A DNA stretch of 35,967 bases from Cyanobium sp. T1B-Tous (GTDB lineage: Bacteria > Cyanobacteriota > Cyanobacteriia > PCC-6307 > Cyanobiaceae): positions 1 through 35,967 of the forward strand of contig NZ_JAGQBE010000022.1 in assembly GCF_024345475.1 (NCBI RefSeq). The letters run 5' to 3'. Under the pieces are notes generated by a model. The model was not told the DNA's origin and did not search any database. It worked only from the letters and a program-made list of their open reading frames with translations. Made by a program: the position numbers and the translations under genes. This document shows positions 1-7,861 of this stretch, one piece after another (positions within the stretch are counted from its first letter, which is position 1; the number at the start of each line of letters is the position of its first letter).

Positions 1-299
1 ACACAAAATCACTACAACACCATCAAAATAACAAGATCAATGCCTTCCAGCTCCAGTTGAAGCGCTCACCCCTCGTCGATCCCAACGGAGTGACGATGGT
101 CAAAGCTTCCCGCGGGGCCGATGCCGCCAGTCCAGCTCCGGCAACGCAGGGACCGGTCGTTGGGCCGGTGAATTTTGAAATTGTTGTCAACTTCCGACCC
201 CCGATCAGCCCCGCGGCCGAGAAACAAATTCTCACTCAGCTCGGGGCTGAGGGTCTCGTTCGCCGCTTGGATCTCTTGCAGAAGGAGGGACTGCTCTAA
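1..299 (+). CDS. pilN: PilN, type IV pilus inner-membrane assembly protein (3' part only)
   Basis: The reading frame is open from the left edge of the window (first full codon at base 3), so only about the last 99 residues are visible and the membrane segment lies outside. The visible part ends in a ferredoxin-like periplasmic strand pattern (FQLQLKRS, then NFEIVVNF), as in the C-terminal domain of Fimbrial assembly (PilN) proteins. PilN pairs with PilO and links the cytoplasmic PilM ring to the outer-membrane secretin in the type IV pilus machine. The stop codon overlaps the pilO start by one base (taATG at 297-301), which indicates translational coupling. The assignment rests mainly on position directly before pilO-pilQ, plus the fold pattern. 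Confidence 0.8.
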   Translation, partial: TKSLQHHQNNKINAFQLQLKRSPLVDPNGVTMVKASRGADAASPAPATQGPVVGPVNFEIVVNFRPPISPAAEKQILTQLGAEGLVRRLDLLQKEGLL

Positions 300-1018
300 T
301 GACCAATCTTCAGGACGCTGCAAACCCCAAAACAACCACACTGCAGCAGCGCTTGCTGCTCGGCGTTCCGATTGGTATTGGAGTTCTGGTGACGGGATTG
401 ATCGTCGGCTTTGCCACCGTTCCCCAGTGGCTGCGGCTTCAGGCTGACAGCGAACGGCTGGCCCAGCTCGAGGAACTTCAGGCTCGGATCCCCATGCTCC
501 GGGCCCAGATTGCCAAGACCTCGGCCGCCCAGAGCAAGGCCGAACGCAATCAGGCCCAGCTCCTGCAAATGATTCAGGGCAGCGGCGAGCTGGCCACCTT
601 CCTGGCCCAGCTCGATCGGGAGGCCTCCCGTCTGGGAGTCCAGTTGGATCTGTATGAGCCGGTGGTTGCGCCACCCCCGCCGCCGCCGGATGCCGCCAAA
701 AAGGGAGATGGGGCTCCACCCCCGCCGCCCCAGACCCCCCTGGAAGCAGCCGGTCTCCAGGCTCAGAAAGTGTTGATCACGGCCAAGGGCCCCTATCCGA
801 ACCTGCTGGCGTTCCTGCGGGCTACCGAGAAGCTCACGGTTCTGGTCACCCAGAGCAACCTGGCCCTGGCCGCAGTCGCCCTCCCCAGTGCTCCCCAGCC
901 GGCTGCTGGTCAGCCAGCAGCGGCACCAGCGGTGGCCAAGACGGAGCTGAAGTTGCAGTTCACCTATTACCGAGCTGCTGCCCCTGGGGCCACTTCTACG
1001 GCTGCACCGAAGAACTAA
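299..1018 (+). CDS. pilO: PilO, type IV pilus alignment-complex protein
   Basis: This 239-residue protein has one N-terminal membrane helix (about residues 20-42, LLGVPIGIGVLVTGLIVGF). A coiled coil follows (about 48-100, rich in A/Q/E/L heptads), then a periplasmic domain, which is the usual PilO layout. PilO forms heterodimers with PilN in the periplasm and aligns the motor with the secretin. A proline-rich linker (about residues 123-145, two runs of five or six prolines) sits between the coiled coil and the C-terminal domain and is longer than typical. A second alanine/proline-rich stretch lies near residues 197-213. Order pilN-pilO-pilQ matches the cyanobacterial pilMNOQ arrangement known from Synechocystis, which has no separate pilP here. 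Start chosen at the ATG overlapping the pilN stop. Confidence 0.87.
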   Translation: MTNLQDAANPKTTTLQQRLLLGVPIGIGVLVTGLIVGFATVPQWLRLQADSERLAQLEELQARIPMLRAQIAKTSAAQSKAERNQAQLLQMIQGSGELATFLAQLDREASRLGVQLDLYEPVVAPPPPPPDAAKKGDGAPPPPPQTPLEAAGLQAQKVLITAKGPYPNLLAFLRATEKLTVLVTQSNLALAAVALPSAPQPAAGQPAAAPAVAKTELKLQFTYYRAAAPGATSTAAPKN

Positions 1019-1077
1019 CAAACCCCAGCCCAGCTCTGGCCTTGGAGAAACTCTTTCGGTAAGATCCGCCCAAAGTT

Positions 1078-3339
1078 GTGGCATTGACGTTGGGCAGGCA
1101 TCTTTGGCAGCGATTTGCTACGGCCGCGGTGGCCACAGCTGTTCCGGCGTTTGCTCTGCTTGAGGCCTCCAGCCAAGCGGCACCGCGTCAAACTGCAGCC
1201 GGGGCAGCGCCTGTCTCCAGCCCTGCAGCAGGCTCGCCACGGACCGCCAGCAGTGGGCCCCTGCAGCTCCAGGTGCGCCGGCTGGGCAATGCTGTGGAGC
1301 TCGTGCTGGAAGGTGCCGGCCCCGCCCCCCAGTTGCAGCAATCGTCCAGGGCTAACGGTTGGCAGGGCCAGCTCACCACGGCATCGCCCTCAGGCCTCCG
1401 CTCTGGCCCCCAGCGTCTCTCCCTGCCCGAGCTCGGCTTCCAGTCCGTCAGCCTGGATGGCTCCGGCACGAGTTACAACCTCTCCGTGACGCCGATGCCT
1501 GGCGTTTCCATGGCCCGTCCGGTGGTGAGTGCCGATGGGGTGAATTTGATCCTCACGTTCCCCTCCTCTCCCCAGGCTTCGCTGCAGACCAATCGTTTGG
1601 ATCTCAGCCAGCCAGGAGCGGTGCCACTGCCCACCTATGCCCCGCCGCTGCAGCCCCGGGCTGTGGCACCGCCCCTCGGGGATATGGCCGTGGGCACCAT
1701 GACGCTCCGGAATCCTGGTTACGTCAATGTGAGCGGCCCGCCGGTCACCATGACCCTTAAGAATGCGCCAGCCAAGGATGCCCTGATGGCCCTGGCCCAG
1801 CTGGGTGGCTATGGATTTGTTTACTTGGAAGATTCATCTCTTGCCGGACAAGCAATCCAGGCAGCCCCTGCTATTGGCAATGTGTCGATATCATTTCGAG
1901 GAGAAAGCTATTCTAGAGCGCTAAACTCTACTCTTCTTGCTGCGGGGTTGCAGGGTAAAAAAGAAGGCAATATGATTTTTGCAGGACGTAACGCTTTATC
2001 TAAAAGTTTTGGGCCGCAACTTTCCAAGGTTTACAGGCTCAATCAGGTTAATGCGAATTCGGCTGCCGATTATTTGGCGAATCTTGGTGCGTCAGTGACC
2101 AAGACGAATACTGTTACGACTGCTGTTACCCAAGGTGTTGCTCAGGGTGAGGCAGTTTCTTCGGCTGCGAACTCGCAAACGACTCAGTCGAGTACACAGA
2201 CCACGGTTGAAGCTTATGGAGCTGCTTCCGGCCCGCTTGTTGGCCTGCGAGCTACCACGGATACACGATTAAGTACCATTACGCTTGTTGGCGATTCGTC
2301 TTTGGTAATTGTTGCAGAGCAGTATCTGCGCCAGCTTGATCTTCGCCAAAGGCAGGTTGCCCTTTCGGTTCAGATCCTGGATGTGACTCTTGAGAATGAT
2401 TCGGCTATTTCTAACAGCTTTGCTTTTAAAGCGGGTAACTCATTCATAGTCAATGATGCTGGTAGTTTGATAGGCGCTACTGGAAGCTTCTTGCCTCCCA
2501 CCGGAGATCAGTTTAATACTATCTCTGGTGGAGCTGGTAACGCCAAGCCGATATTTGGCGACACAGCTAATCAAGGTATAATCCCTCCCCTGGCGCCGGC
2601 TCCTGTTAATCCTGGAACTGCTTATTCGGCGGATAATTTTTATAATCTTGTCAAGGCTACTATTCAGTCTCGTAGTACTAAGATTCTCGCTAGTCCTACT
2701 CTCATTCTTAGCGAAGAAAGTGGTGAATTGGCTGGGGGTGCTGAGGTCGCTGCGACGGTTAGTCAGTCAGGTGGAGGTTCCGCCGGAGCTACTATCGGTC
2801 GCCCGCGGGCAAATGAATCATTTGTAACTGTTGGAGAGCAAGTTATAACAAACTATACAGTATCGCCGGGTCAAAATGGTGCGCCTAATTCTTGTCAGCC
2901 TCAGTTTGGCATCTCTGGGCTAACTTTGGGCGCAAAAGTGTTAAAAATTGATGACAATGGATTTGTTACATTTGCGATGTCGCCATCTGTGACTGCCTCG
3001 ACGCGTACTCAGAGAGTTGAAAACTGTGGTTTCATTGATATTTTGGCGGTTCGCCGTCTTGATACTGGTAATGCGAGGATTAGGGATGGCCAGACTCTTA
3101 TTTTGACCGGTGTAATTTCTGACAGTGATACCCAGGCTGTCCAAAAGTGGCCCATTTTGGGAGATATCCCTTTTATTGGCCAGTTCTTTAGGGGTAGCGC
3201 TGGTGGTAGGGACAAGCGCGAGCTTGTTATTATGGTCACTCCAAGAATTCTTAGCGACGGTGATGGGGGAGGATTTGGCTATGGATACCAACCTTCGACT
3301 CCCCAAGCCCGGGAATTTATGGGTTCATCTTCCTATTAA
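1078..3339 (+). CDS. pilQ: PilQ, type IV pilus secretin (mosaic base composition)
   Basis: This 753-residue outer-membrane secretin is the pore through which the type IV pilus, and in many cyanobacteria incoming DNA, passes. A GTG start gives a plausible signal sequence (about residues 1-34). An AMIN-like domain follows (about 60-165), then an STN/N-domain region (about 218-250, ALMALAQLGGYGFVYL), a further N-type domain (about 268-335) and the secretin barrel (about 420-725), closing with LVIMVTPRIL at 716-725, a hallmark secretin ending. From about base 1820 to the stop the codons switch from the strongly G/C-ending style of the neighbours to A/T-ending ones (att, gat, tct, ggt), while pilO and the first third of pilQ are host-like. 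The frame is intact, so the gene should be functional. The serine/threonine/alanine-rich loop at about 340-380 could be a variable surface or gate region. Confidence 0.92.
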   Translation: MALTLGRHLWQRFATAAVATAVPAFALLEASSQAAPRQTAAGAAPVSSPAAGSPRTASSGPLQLQVRRLGNAVELVLEGAGPAPQLQQSSRANGWQGQLTTASPSGLRSGPQRLSLPELGFQSVSLDGSGTSYNLSVTPMPGVSMARPVVSADGVNLILTFPSSPQASLQTNRLDLSQPGAVPLPTYAPPLQPRAVAPPLGDMAVGTMTLRNPGYVNVSGPPVTMTLKNAPAKDALMALAQLGGYGFVYLEDSSLAGQAIQAAPAIGNVSISFRGESYSRALNSTLLAAGLQGKKEGNMIFAGRNALSKSFGPQLSKVYRLNQVNANSAADYLANLGASVTKTNTVTTAVTQGVAQGEAVSSAANSQTTQSSTQTTVEAYGAASGPLVGLRATTDTRLSTITLVGDSSLVIVAEQYLRQLDLRQRQVALSVQILDVTLENDSAISNSFAFKAGNSFIVNDAGSLIGATGSFLPPTGDQFNTISGGAGNAKPIFGDTANQGIIPPLAPAPVNPGTAYSADNFYNLVKATIQSRSTKILASPTLILSEESGELAGGAEVAATVSQSGGGSAGATIGRPRANESFVTVGEQVITNYTVSPGQNGAPNSCQPQFGISGLTLGAKVLKIDDNGFVTFAMSPSVTASTRTQRVENCGFIDILAVRRLDTGNARIRDGQTLILTGVISDSDTQAVQKWPILGDIPFIGQFFRGSAGGRDKRELVIMVTPRILSDGDGGGFGYGYQPSTPQAREFMGSSSY

Positions 3340-3413
3340 GGCAGCTTAAGAGTCATTCTGCTTGATTAAAGTGCTCTTAGTTACCCTATGAATACTTAGG
3401 CCCCGGTGCTTTC

Positions 3414-4217
3414 ATGGCCGATCCAGAATCTTCATTGCCCGCAGAGGATTCTCTGCAGAGCCAACAGGCGATAGAAGATCTTGAGCGTCAAGTGGCGGAA
3501 GCTCAAGCTGAGCTGGAGCAATACCAAGGCCTGCTCAACGAACTTCCTGGCATTTACGAAGACAAATTCCGCCAGAGGGTCCGCAGTGTTGCTGAGGACA
3601 TCCGCCATCTGCTCGATGAGCGCAAGGCTCTGCAAGAGCAGGTCTCCCGCGCCCTGGCGCAACCCAGGGTGCCTGAGGCCTTGCCTCCCGCCGCTGCAGT
3701 GCCCCCCGCTCCGGCCCCCAGAAGTTGGGCGGATGTGCGTTTGCCCCGCTTCCAGTCACCTCCCAGCGACTCTCCGTCCCGTCGCCGCTCGCGCCGGTCA
3801 GGGATTGTGTTTCGGTTCCGATCCCCCAAGGCTCGCCAGAGGTCCGTTGCTCTTGGCGCCGGTTTGGTTCTGGCCTTGATAGTGCTGGGCCTGCCCCAAC
3901 TGCTGAGTCGTCGCTCCCTGCCTGTGGTCGACCGCTCTCCCGTACCCACCGTTGGCCAGCGTCCGTTGCCGGCCATTCTTGCCACGCTTCGCCTGGAGGC
4001 CCGGGGTGGACAGAGCTGGGTGCGGGTGGAGCGGCTTGAGGGGGAAAAGGTGCTCGATACCATTCTGGAACCGGGCCAAAGCAGGGAACTGGCCCTGGGT
4101 TCGGGGCTGAAGATTCGCTCTGGTCGGCCTGATTTGCTCTACGTGGCTGTGGGTACGAGTCGGCCCCAACCTATCGGAGGCGTCAGTGACCTCGATTGGT
4201 ATGAGTTTCGGCCGTAA
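3414..4217 (+). CDS. Coiled-coil, single-pass membrane protein with RodZ-like C-terminal domain
   Basis: This 267-residue protein has no family name that I recognise with certainty. Residues about 15-82 form a charged heptad coiled coil (EDLERQVAEAQAELEQYQ), followed by a proline/arginine-rich linker (about 83-142), one transmembrane helix (about 144-164) and a C-terminal beta-rich domain (about 190-255). That last domain shows the pattern of DUF4115 found at the periplasmic end of RodZ: a strand LRLEA, then SWVRVERLEG, a 'GQSRELALG' turn, 'LKIRSGRPDLLYVAV'. It lacks the N-terminal helix-turn-helix of true RodZ. It lies 74 bases after pilQ on the same strand and may be co-transcribed, so a role anchoring the pilus or cell-wall machinery is possible but inferred. 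Base composition returns to the host style within the first hundred codons. Confidence 0.7.
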   Translation: MADPESSLPAEDSLQSQQAIEDLERQVAEAQAELEQYQGLLNELPGIYEDKFRQRVRSVAEDIRHLLDERKALQEQVSRALAQPRVPEALPPAAAVPPAPAPRSWADVRLPRFQSPPSDSPSRRRSRRSGIVFRFRSPKARQRSVALGAGLVLALIVLGLPQLLSRRSLPVVDRSPVPTVGQRPLPAILATLRLEARGGQSWVRVERLEGEKVLDTILEPGQSRELALGSGLKIRSGRPDLLYVAVGTSRPQPIGGVSDLDWYEFRP

Positions 4218-4233
4218 CCGTTGCCGGGGGGCT

Positions 4234-5034
4234 TCATAAACCCAGCGGTAGAAGCCCTTTCATGGCGAGAGGTGCTAGGAACTGGAAGGCCGACAGCAGG
4301 CCTTCCAGCGCTTTGCTGCCGGCCCCGTTGCCGCCCTCGCCGTTGGAGTCGGCACCTTTGGCCAGTTTTTCGGCCGCCTGTTTCAGTTGCTCGGCTTGGG
4401 CCAACTCCCCCCCCTGGCTGTAGAGGCTGGCGGCGTAGTTGAAGTCGCTTGCGGCCAGTTGGGTTTTCCCCTGTTCGCTGCGGCAAATGCCCCGGGCTAC
4501 CCAGCTGATGGCGGCATTCGGGTCCTTGCGGATCGCATCCCCAAAGAGTTGTTCGGCTTCCGGATAGCGCCCCTGCTGGGCCGCTTCAGCCGCGGCGTTG
4601 TGCAGCTCGGCGTAGCTCAGCTGCACGGCGGGGATGCCGGTGGCCCGCTGCCAGTGGCTGCGCGACAGGGCTCCTGGGTCCAGTAGGGCACCACTGAGGT
4701 CGGCCTGCCGTAGATCGGTGCCATCCAGTAGGGCTCCCCGCAGGTCGGCCCCCCGCAGCGAGGCGCCGGTGAGGCTGGTGAAGCTCAGGTTGGCCCCGGA
4801 GAGTTGGGCCCCATCCAGGCGGGCCTGGCCGAGGTTGGCCCGTTGCAGCTGGGCCTGCCGTAGATCTGCATCGCGCAGATCGGCATGCACGAGGTCAGCG
4901 TCCTGCAGCTTGCAGCTGCGGCAGTTGCGGGTGTCCAGCAGTTGGATCAGGTCGTTGGAACCCGCCCAAGTTGCCGGCAACGGCAGGCCGAGGCCCAGGG
5001 CCATCAGGACGGCAGACAGGACGCGCTTGGGCAT
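4234..5034 (-). CDS. Exported pentapeptide-repeat protein with TPR-like C-terminus
   Basis: The protein has 266 residues from the ATG at 5034. That start was chosen because it begins a clean signal peptide (MPKRVLSAVLMALGLGL, cleavage near ATWAG); further upstream the frame is open, but its sequence is not protein-like. After a short segment with a CRSC pair (NCRSCKLQDA), residues about 45-130 are a run of A(D/N)Lxx pentapeptides (DADLVHADLRDADLRQAQLQ and so on), which fold as a right-handed quadrilateral beta helix. Residues about 150-235 contain two helical hairpins resembling a tetratricopeptide repeat (GRYPEAEQLFGDAIRKDPNA, then a second unit). A glycine-rich stretch and a hydrophobic tail (LAPLAMKGLLPLGL) end the protein. 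Such exported pentapeptide proteins are common in cyanobacteria; their role is generally unknown. It is convergent with the gene before it. Confidence 0.85.
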   Translation of the reverse strand: MPKRVLSAVLMALGLGLPLPATWAGSNDLIQLLDTRNCRSCKLQDADLVHADLRDADLRQAQLQRANLGQARLDGAQLSGANLSFTSLTGASLRGADLRGALLDGTDLRQADLSGALLDPGALSRSHWQRATGIPAVQLSYAELHNAAAEAAQQGRYPEAEQLFGDAIRKDPNAAISWVARGICRSEQGKTQLAASDFNYAASLYSQGGELAQAEQLKQAAEKLAKGADSNGEGGNGAGSKALEGLLSAFQFLAPLAMKGLLPLGL

Positions 5035-5057
5035 GGCACTCACCCTGAATTCACGGC

Positions 5058-6890
5058 TTATAGCGTGCTTTTGGGGCTGCGTTGTAGGGAGCGCAGGGCT
5101 GTTCGCCAGGCGGCCCAGTGTCGAGCTCGCGCCGTTGGCTCGAGACGGGCAAAGCGCAGCAGCCTGTGGCATCGGCCCAGCTCCTGTAGGGCTTCCCTGC
5201 TGGCCGGGAGGCGTTCACCGGCCCGCAGGCACAGCTGCTCGAAGGTCTCGCCCGGAGCTGGCTCGATCCCCGCCTGCTGCAGGCGGCGGATCACGGCCCT
5301 GAGATCCCGGTCCAGTCGGTCGCCCCGGGCCGGTGCCTGGAGCCACTGCAGCCAGCCGATCCCCAGGGCCAGCAGGCTCCCGGCGCCTCCCAACAGCACC
5401 AGGCCCAGGCCCTGGCGTTGATCGCCAAACAAGCGTTCCAGCAGCGCCTCCTGGCTGGCTTGGTCGAACCCCAGCCACCAGCGGTTCCAGGCCAGATCCA
5501 AGCCCCACCACTGCCATTGCAGCCATTGGATGCCCCGGCGCCAGCCCTGCAGGTTGACGGGGCCTGCGGCGCTACGGGCCGCCCCGGCCGGGTTGGAGGC
5601 GCTGGCTCCCACCCAGGCGCTGGGGTCGACCCGCTGCCAGCCCCGGTTGGGAAGCCATACCTCGCTCCAGGCATGGGCGTCGCTCTGGCGGAGGTCGAGG
5701 TAGGGCGTGCCTCCCAGCGGCTGCACCCAGCGGCCGCCCAGATACCCGCTCACCACCCGGGCCGGCACCCCCGCCGCCCGCATCAGGGCCGTGAAGGCGC
5801 TGGCGTAGTGGCCGCAGAAGCCTTCGCGGCGTTCAAACAGGAACACGTCCAGGCCCTGGCGGGCTGGCAGGACGCCGGGGGTGCGGCTATAGCGAAAGTT
5901 TTGGCTTGTGAACCAGGCCTCGGCGGCGGCGAGCCGCTGCTCCGGCTGGGGCAGGGCGCGCCAGCGCTCCCCCAAGGCCTCCAGTTGGGGGTTGCTGCCT
6001 ACCGGCAGGGTGAGGTCCACAAGGGTGGGCGGCCGTTGCTGCCAGGGCTGGGGCCGGTCGACATCCCGCAGGAGATAGGCCAGCCGTTCCCTTCCAGGCA
6101 GCTGCCGCCGCAGTTCCCCGCCCGGGCTCACCCGCAGCTGGCTGGGGCTGCCCTGGCCGGTTCCGGCCCAGGGCAGGGCCTGGACGGGACTGGGTTCCGC
6201 CAGCCACACCTGGCTGGGGGTTGCTGCACCCTCGGCGCTGCCGGGGGGGGTGGCCTGGGGCACAGCGGCGGTCGCCGGTTCGTCGAGACGGCTCCAGCGG
6301 CGGCCGTCGAAGCGCTCATGCACGATCACCCGCCAGTAGCGCCCTTGCGGGTCTGGGGGTGTGTTGCCGCTGAAGCTCACCCGGGCTGCCGGAGCCTCGT
6401 CGTTGGCCAGGCTGGCGATGCTGCCCGGGTCGAGGTCGGCACTCAGGCCCGTGACCGCGGCGCCGGAGCCCTGCAGGTTGGGCGCTGTCCAGAGCGGATC
6501 CAGCCGGGGCACCAGCAGAAACAGCAGCAGGGCCATTGGCAGGGCGGCCACCAGCACCGTCAGGCTGCGGCGCAGCAGGGCCCGCCAGCTCAGCCCTGCA
6601 CCCACCTCGAGGGCAAGCAGGCCCGCCAGGGCCAGGCCGGTGCCCAGCAGCTGCAGAACGCTGGGCAGCAGCTCTGGCTGCTGGGCCCCCTGCACCCCGC
6701 AGCCGATCAGGGTGAGCAGGCTCACCAGCCGCCGTTCCTGCAGGCTGCGCGCCTCGGCCAGCTTCAGGGCCGCCAGCAGCAGCAGTCCGGCCGACAGCCA
6801 GCCCAGGGGTGCGCCGAAATCCAGGCCGGGCAGGCCCGCGCCCAGCACGGCCAGACCCAGGATCTGCAGCCAGCGGGCGGAGGGGCTCAT
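5058..6890 (-). CDS. Membrane transglutaminase-like protein (DUF3488 + TGc)
   Basis: The 610-residue protein starts at the ATG that overlaps the stop of the upstream DUF58 gene (ATGA, 6887-6890). The N-terminal ~200 residues contain about six hydrophobic helices, matching the DUF3488 membrane region. A large periplasmic part follows, with a transglutaminase-like core. The predicted papain-like triad is visible: Cys359 in EGFCGHYASAF, His406 in DAHAWSEVW and Asp422 in RVDPSAW. Another membrane helix comes near 500, followed by a C-terminal DUF4129-like cytoplasmic tail. With MoxR and DUF58 next door this forms a widespread conserved trio of unclear function, thought to act on envelope proteins or be assembled by the MoxR chaperone. 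The order moxR-DUF58-TGase with overlaps indicates one transcript. Confidence 0.9.
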   Translation of the reverse strand: MSPSARWLQILGLAVLGAGLPGLDFGAPLGWLSAGLLLLAALKLAEARSLQERRLVSLLTLIGCGVQGAQQPELLPSVLQLLGTGLALAGLLALEVGAGLSWRALLRRSLTVLVAALPMALLLFLLVPRLDPLWTAPNLQGSGAAVTGLSADLDPGSIASLANDEAPAARVSFSGNTPPDPQGRYWRVIVHERFDGRRWSRLDEPATAAVPQATPPGSAEGAATPSQVWLAEPSPVQALPWAGTGQGSPSQLRVSPGGELRRQLPGRERLAYLLRDVDRPQPWQQRPPTLVDLTLPVGSNPQLEALGERWRALPQPEQRLAAAEAWFTSQNFRYSRTPGVLPARQGLDVFLFERREGFCGHYASAFTALMRAAGVPARVVSGYLGGRWVQPLGGTPYLDLRQSDAHAWSEVWLPNRGWQRVDPSAWVGASASNPAGAARSAAGPVNLQGWRRGIQWLQWQWWGLDLAWNRWWLGFDQASQEALLERLFGDQRQGLGLVLLGGAGSLLALGIGWLQWLQAPARGDRLDRDLRAVIRRLQQAGIEPAPGETFEQLCLRAGERLPASREALQELGRCHRLLRFARLEPTARARHWAAWRTALRSLQRSPKSTL

Positions 6891-7861
6891 GGGGTGCCGT
6901 GGGTGGCCAGGGCCAGCAGGCAGCGGTCGCGGTGGTCCGGCCCGGTGGCTGGAGCCAGGTGCGTCGAGCCCAGGTCCAGGCCGAAGGCTTCGCCGGCCTG
7001 GCTGCGGCGCCAGATCTCGGCACTGAGGTGCTCCAGCGCCCGCTCGATCGGCACCCCGGGCGCGGGGCTGAGTCGGGCCGCCGGAGGGCTGTCGCTGGCA
7101 AACACTTTGGTCTGCTTCCCCAGCCCCTGGGCCAGGGACCTCCAGGCCAGCCGGCCCAGGCCGTCCTCCGGGCGGTGGGGCCGCAGATCGTGCCACGACG
7201 CACTGCCCTGCTGGTGGGGGGTGGCGGCCACCTGCTGGTCACCGTTGCCCGAGGGCCCGGGGGCGGCGGCCACGGGGCCCGGCCGTCGGGCCGGGTAGAC
7301 GGGCTGGGGAAGTGGTGGCTCCCACAGGCTCCAGCAGCGGAACAGCCCCAGCGGTGCAGTGGTTTGGATCCGGAGCAATCCGGGGGTCTGCAGGCCCCGG
7401 CGCGCGCTGTGCCAGGTGACGGTCAACACCGCTTCGCCTCCGTTGAGGCGCTGTGGCGGTGGGGGCGGTTGCCGCCGCGGCCCCAGCTGCACGGCGTCGC
7501 GGCTGCCGCGGCTGCGGACCAGCAGCCGATAGGCGAGGGGCTCGTCGGCGAATCCCCCGGTGGGTGGCAGGGCCTGGAGGTCGAGCCCCTGCAGGTTGAA
7601 GTGGGTGAGGGGTAGGGCCAGCAGCCACAGCCCCAGCATCAGGAAACTCAGCAGCAGGGGACCGTTGCGCTGGCTCTGGATCGCCACCAGCTGCAGCAGG
7701 CCACTGCCCGCCAGCCAGAGCCAGCCGAAGCGGGTGGGGAGGATGTAGAGGTTGCGCAGCCCCAGCCGCAGGTGCTCGCCCCGCTGGGGTTTGACCCACC
7801 GCTCCAGATCAAGTGGCAGGTCAGCGAAGCCCATCCACTCCGGCCAGCAGGGCAGCGGCAT
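6887..7861 (-). CDS. DUF58-family protein
   Basis: The protein has 324 residues from the ATG at 7861; an alternative ATG at 7834 (MGFADLPLDLERW) gives 315 residues, has a GGAG just upstream and may be the true start. Two adjacent membrane helices lie near the N-terminus (about 45-90). A beta-rich region follows, then the DUF58 signature near residue 235-255, WHDLRPHRPEDGLGRLAWRS. This corresponds to the usual R-x-Y-x-P-G-D-x-x-R-x-I-x-W pattern, with the G-D pair changed to E-D-G. DUF58 proteins contain a von Willebrand-like fold in other bacteria; here the C-terminus is short, so only part of that domain can be present. The start lies within the 3' end of moxR and the end overlaps the transglutaminase gene by four bases, so the three are co-translated. 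Confidence 0.85.
   Translation of the reverse strand: MPLPCWPEWMGFADLPLDLERWVKPQRGEHLRLGLRNLYILPTRFGWLWLAGSGLLQLVAIQSQRNGPLLLSFLMLGLWLLALPLTHFNLQGLDLQALPPTGGFADEPLAYRLLVRSRGSRDAVQLGPRRQPPPPPQRLNGGEAVLTVTWHSARRGLQTPGLLRIQTTAPLGLFRCWSLWEPPLPQPVYPARRPGPVAAAPGPSGNGDQQVAATPHQQGSASWHDLRPHRPEDGLGRLAWRSLAQGLGKQTKVFASDSPPAARLSPAPGVPIERALEHLSAEIWRRSQAGEAFGLDLGSTHLAPATGPDHRDRCLLALATHGTP

Noticed and set aside
5418..7298. 626-codon plus-strand frame opposite the transglutaminase gene
   Set aside because: Composition is dominated by A/G/P/Q with no domain; the minus strand encodes a recognisable membrane transglutaminase with its triad.
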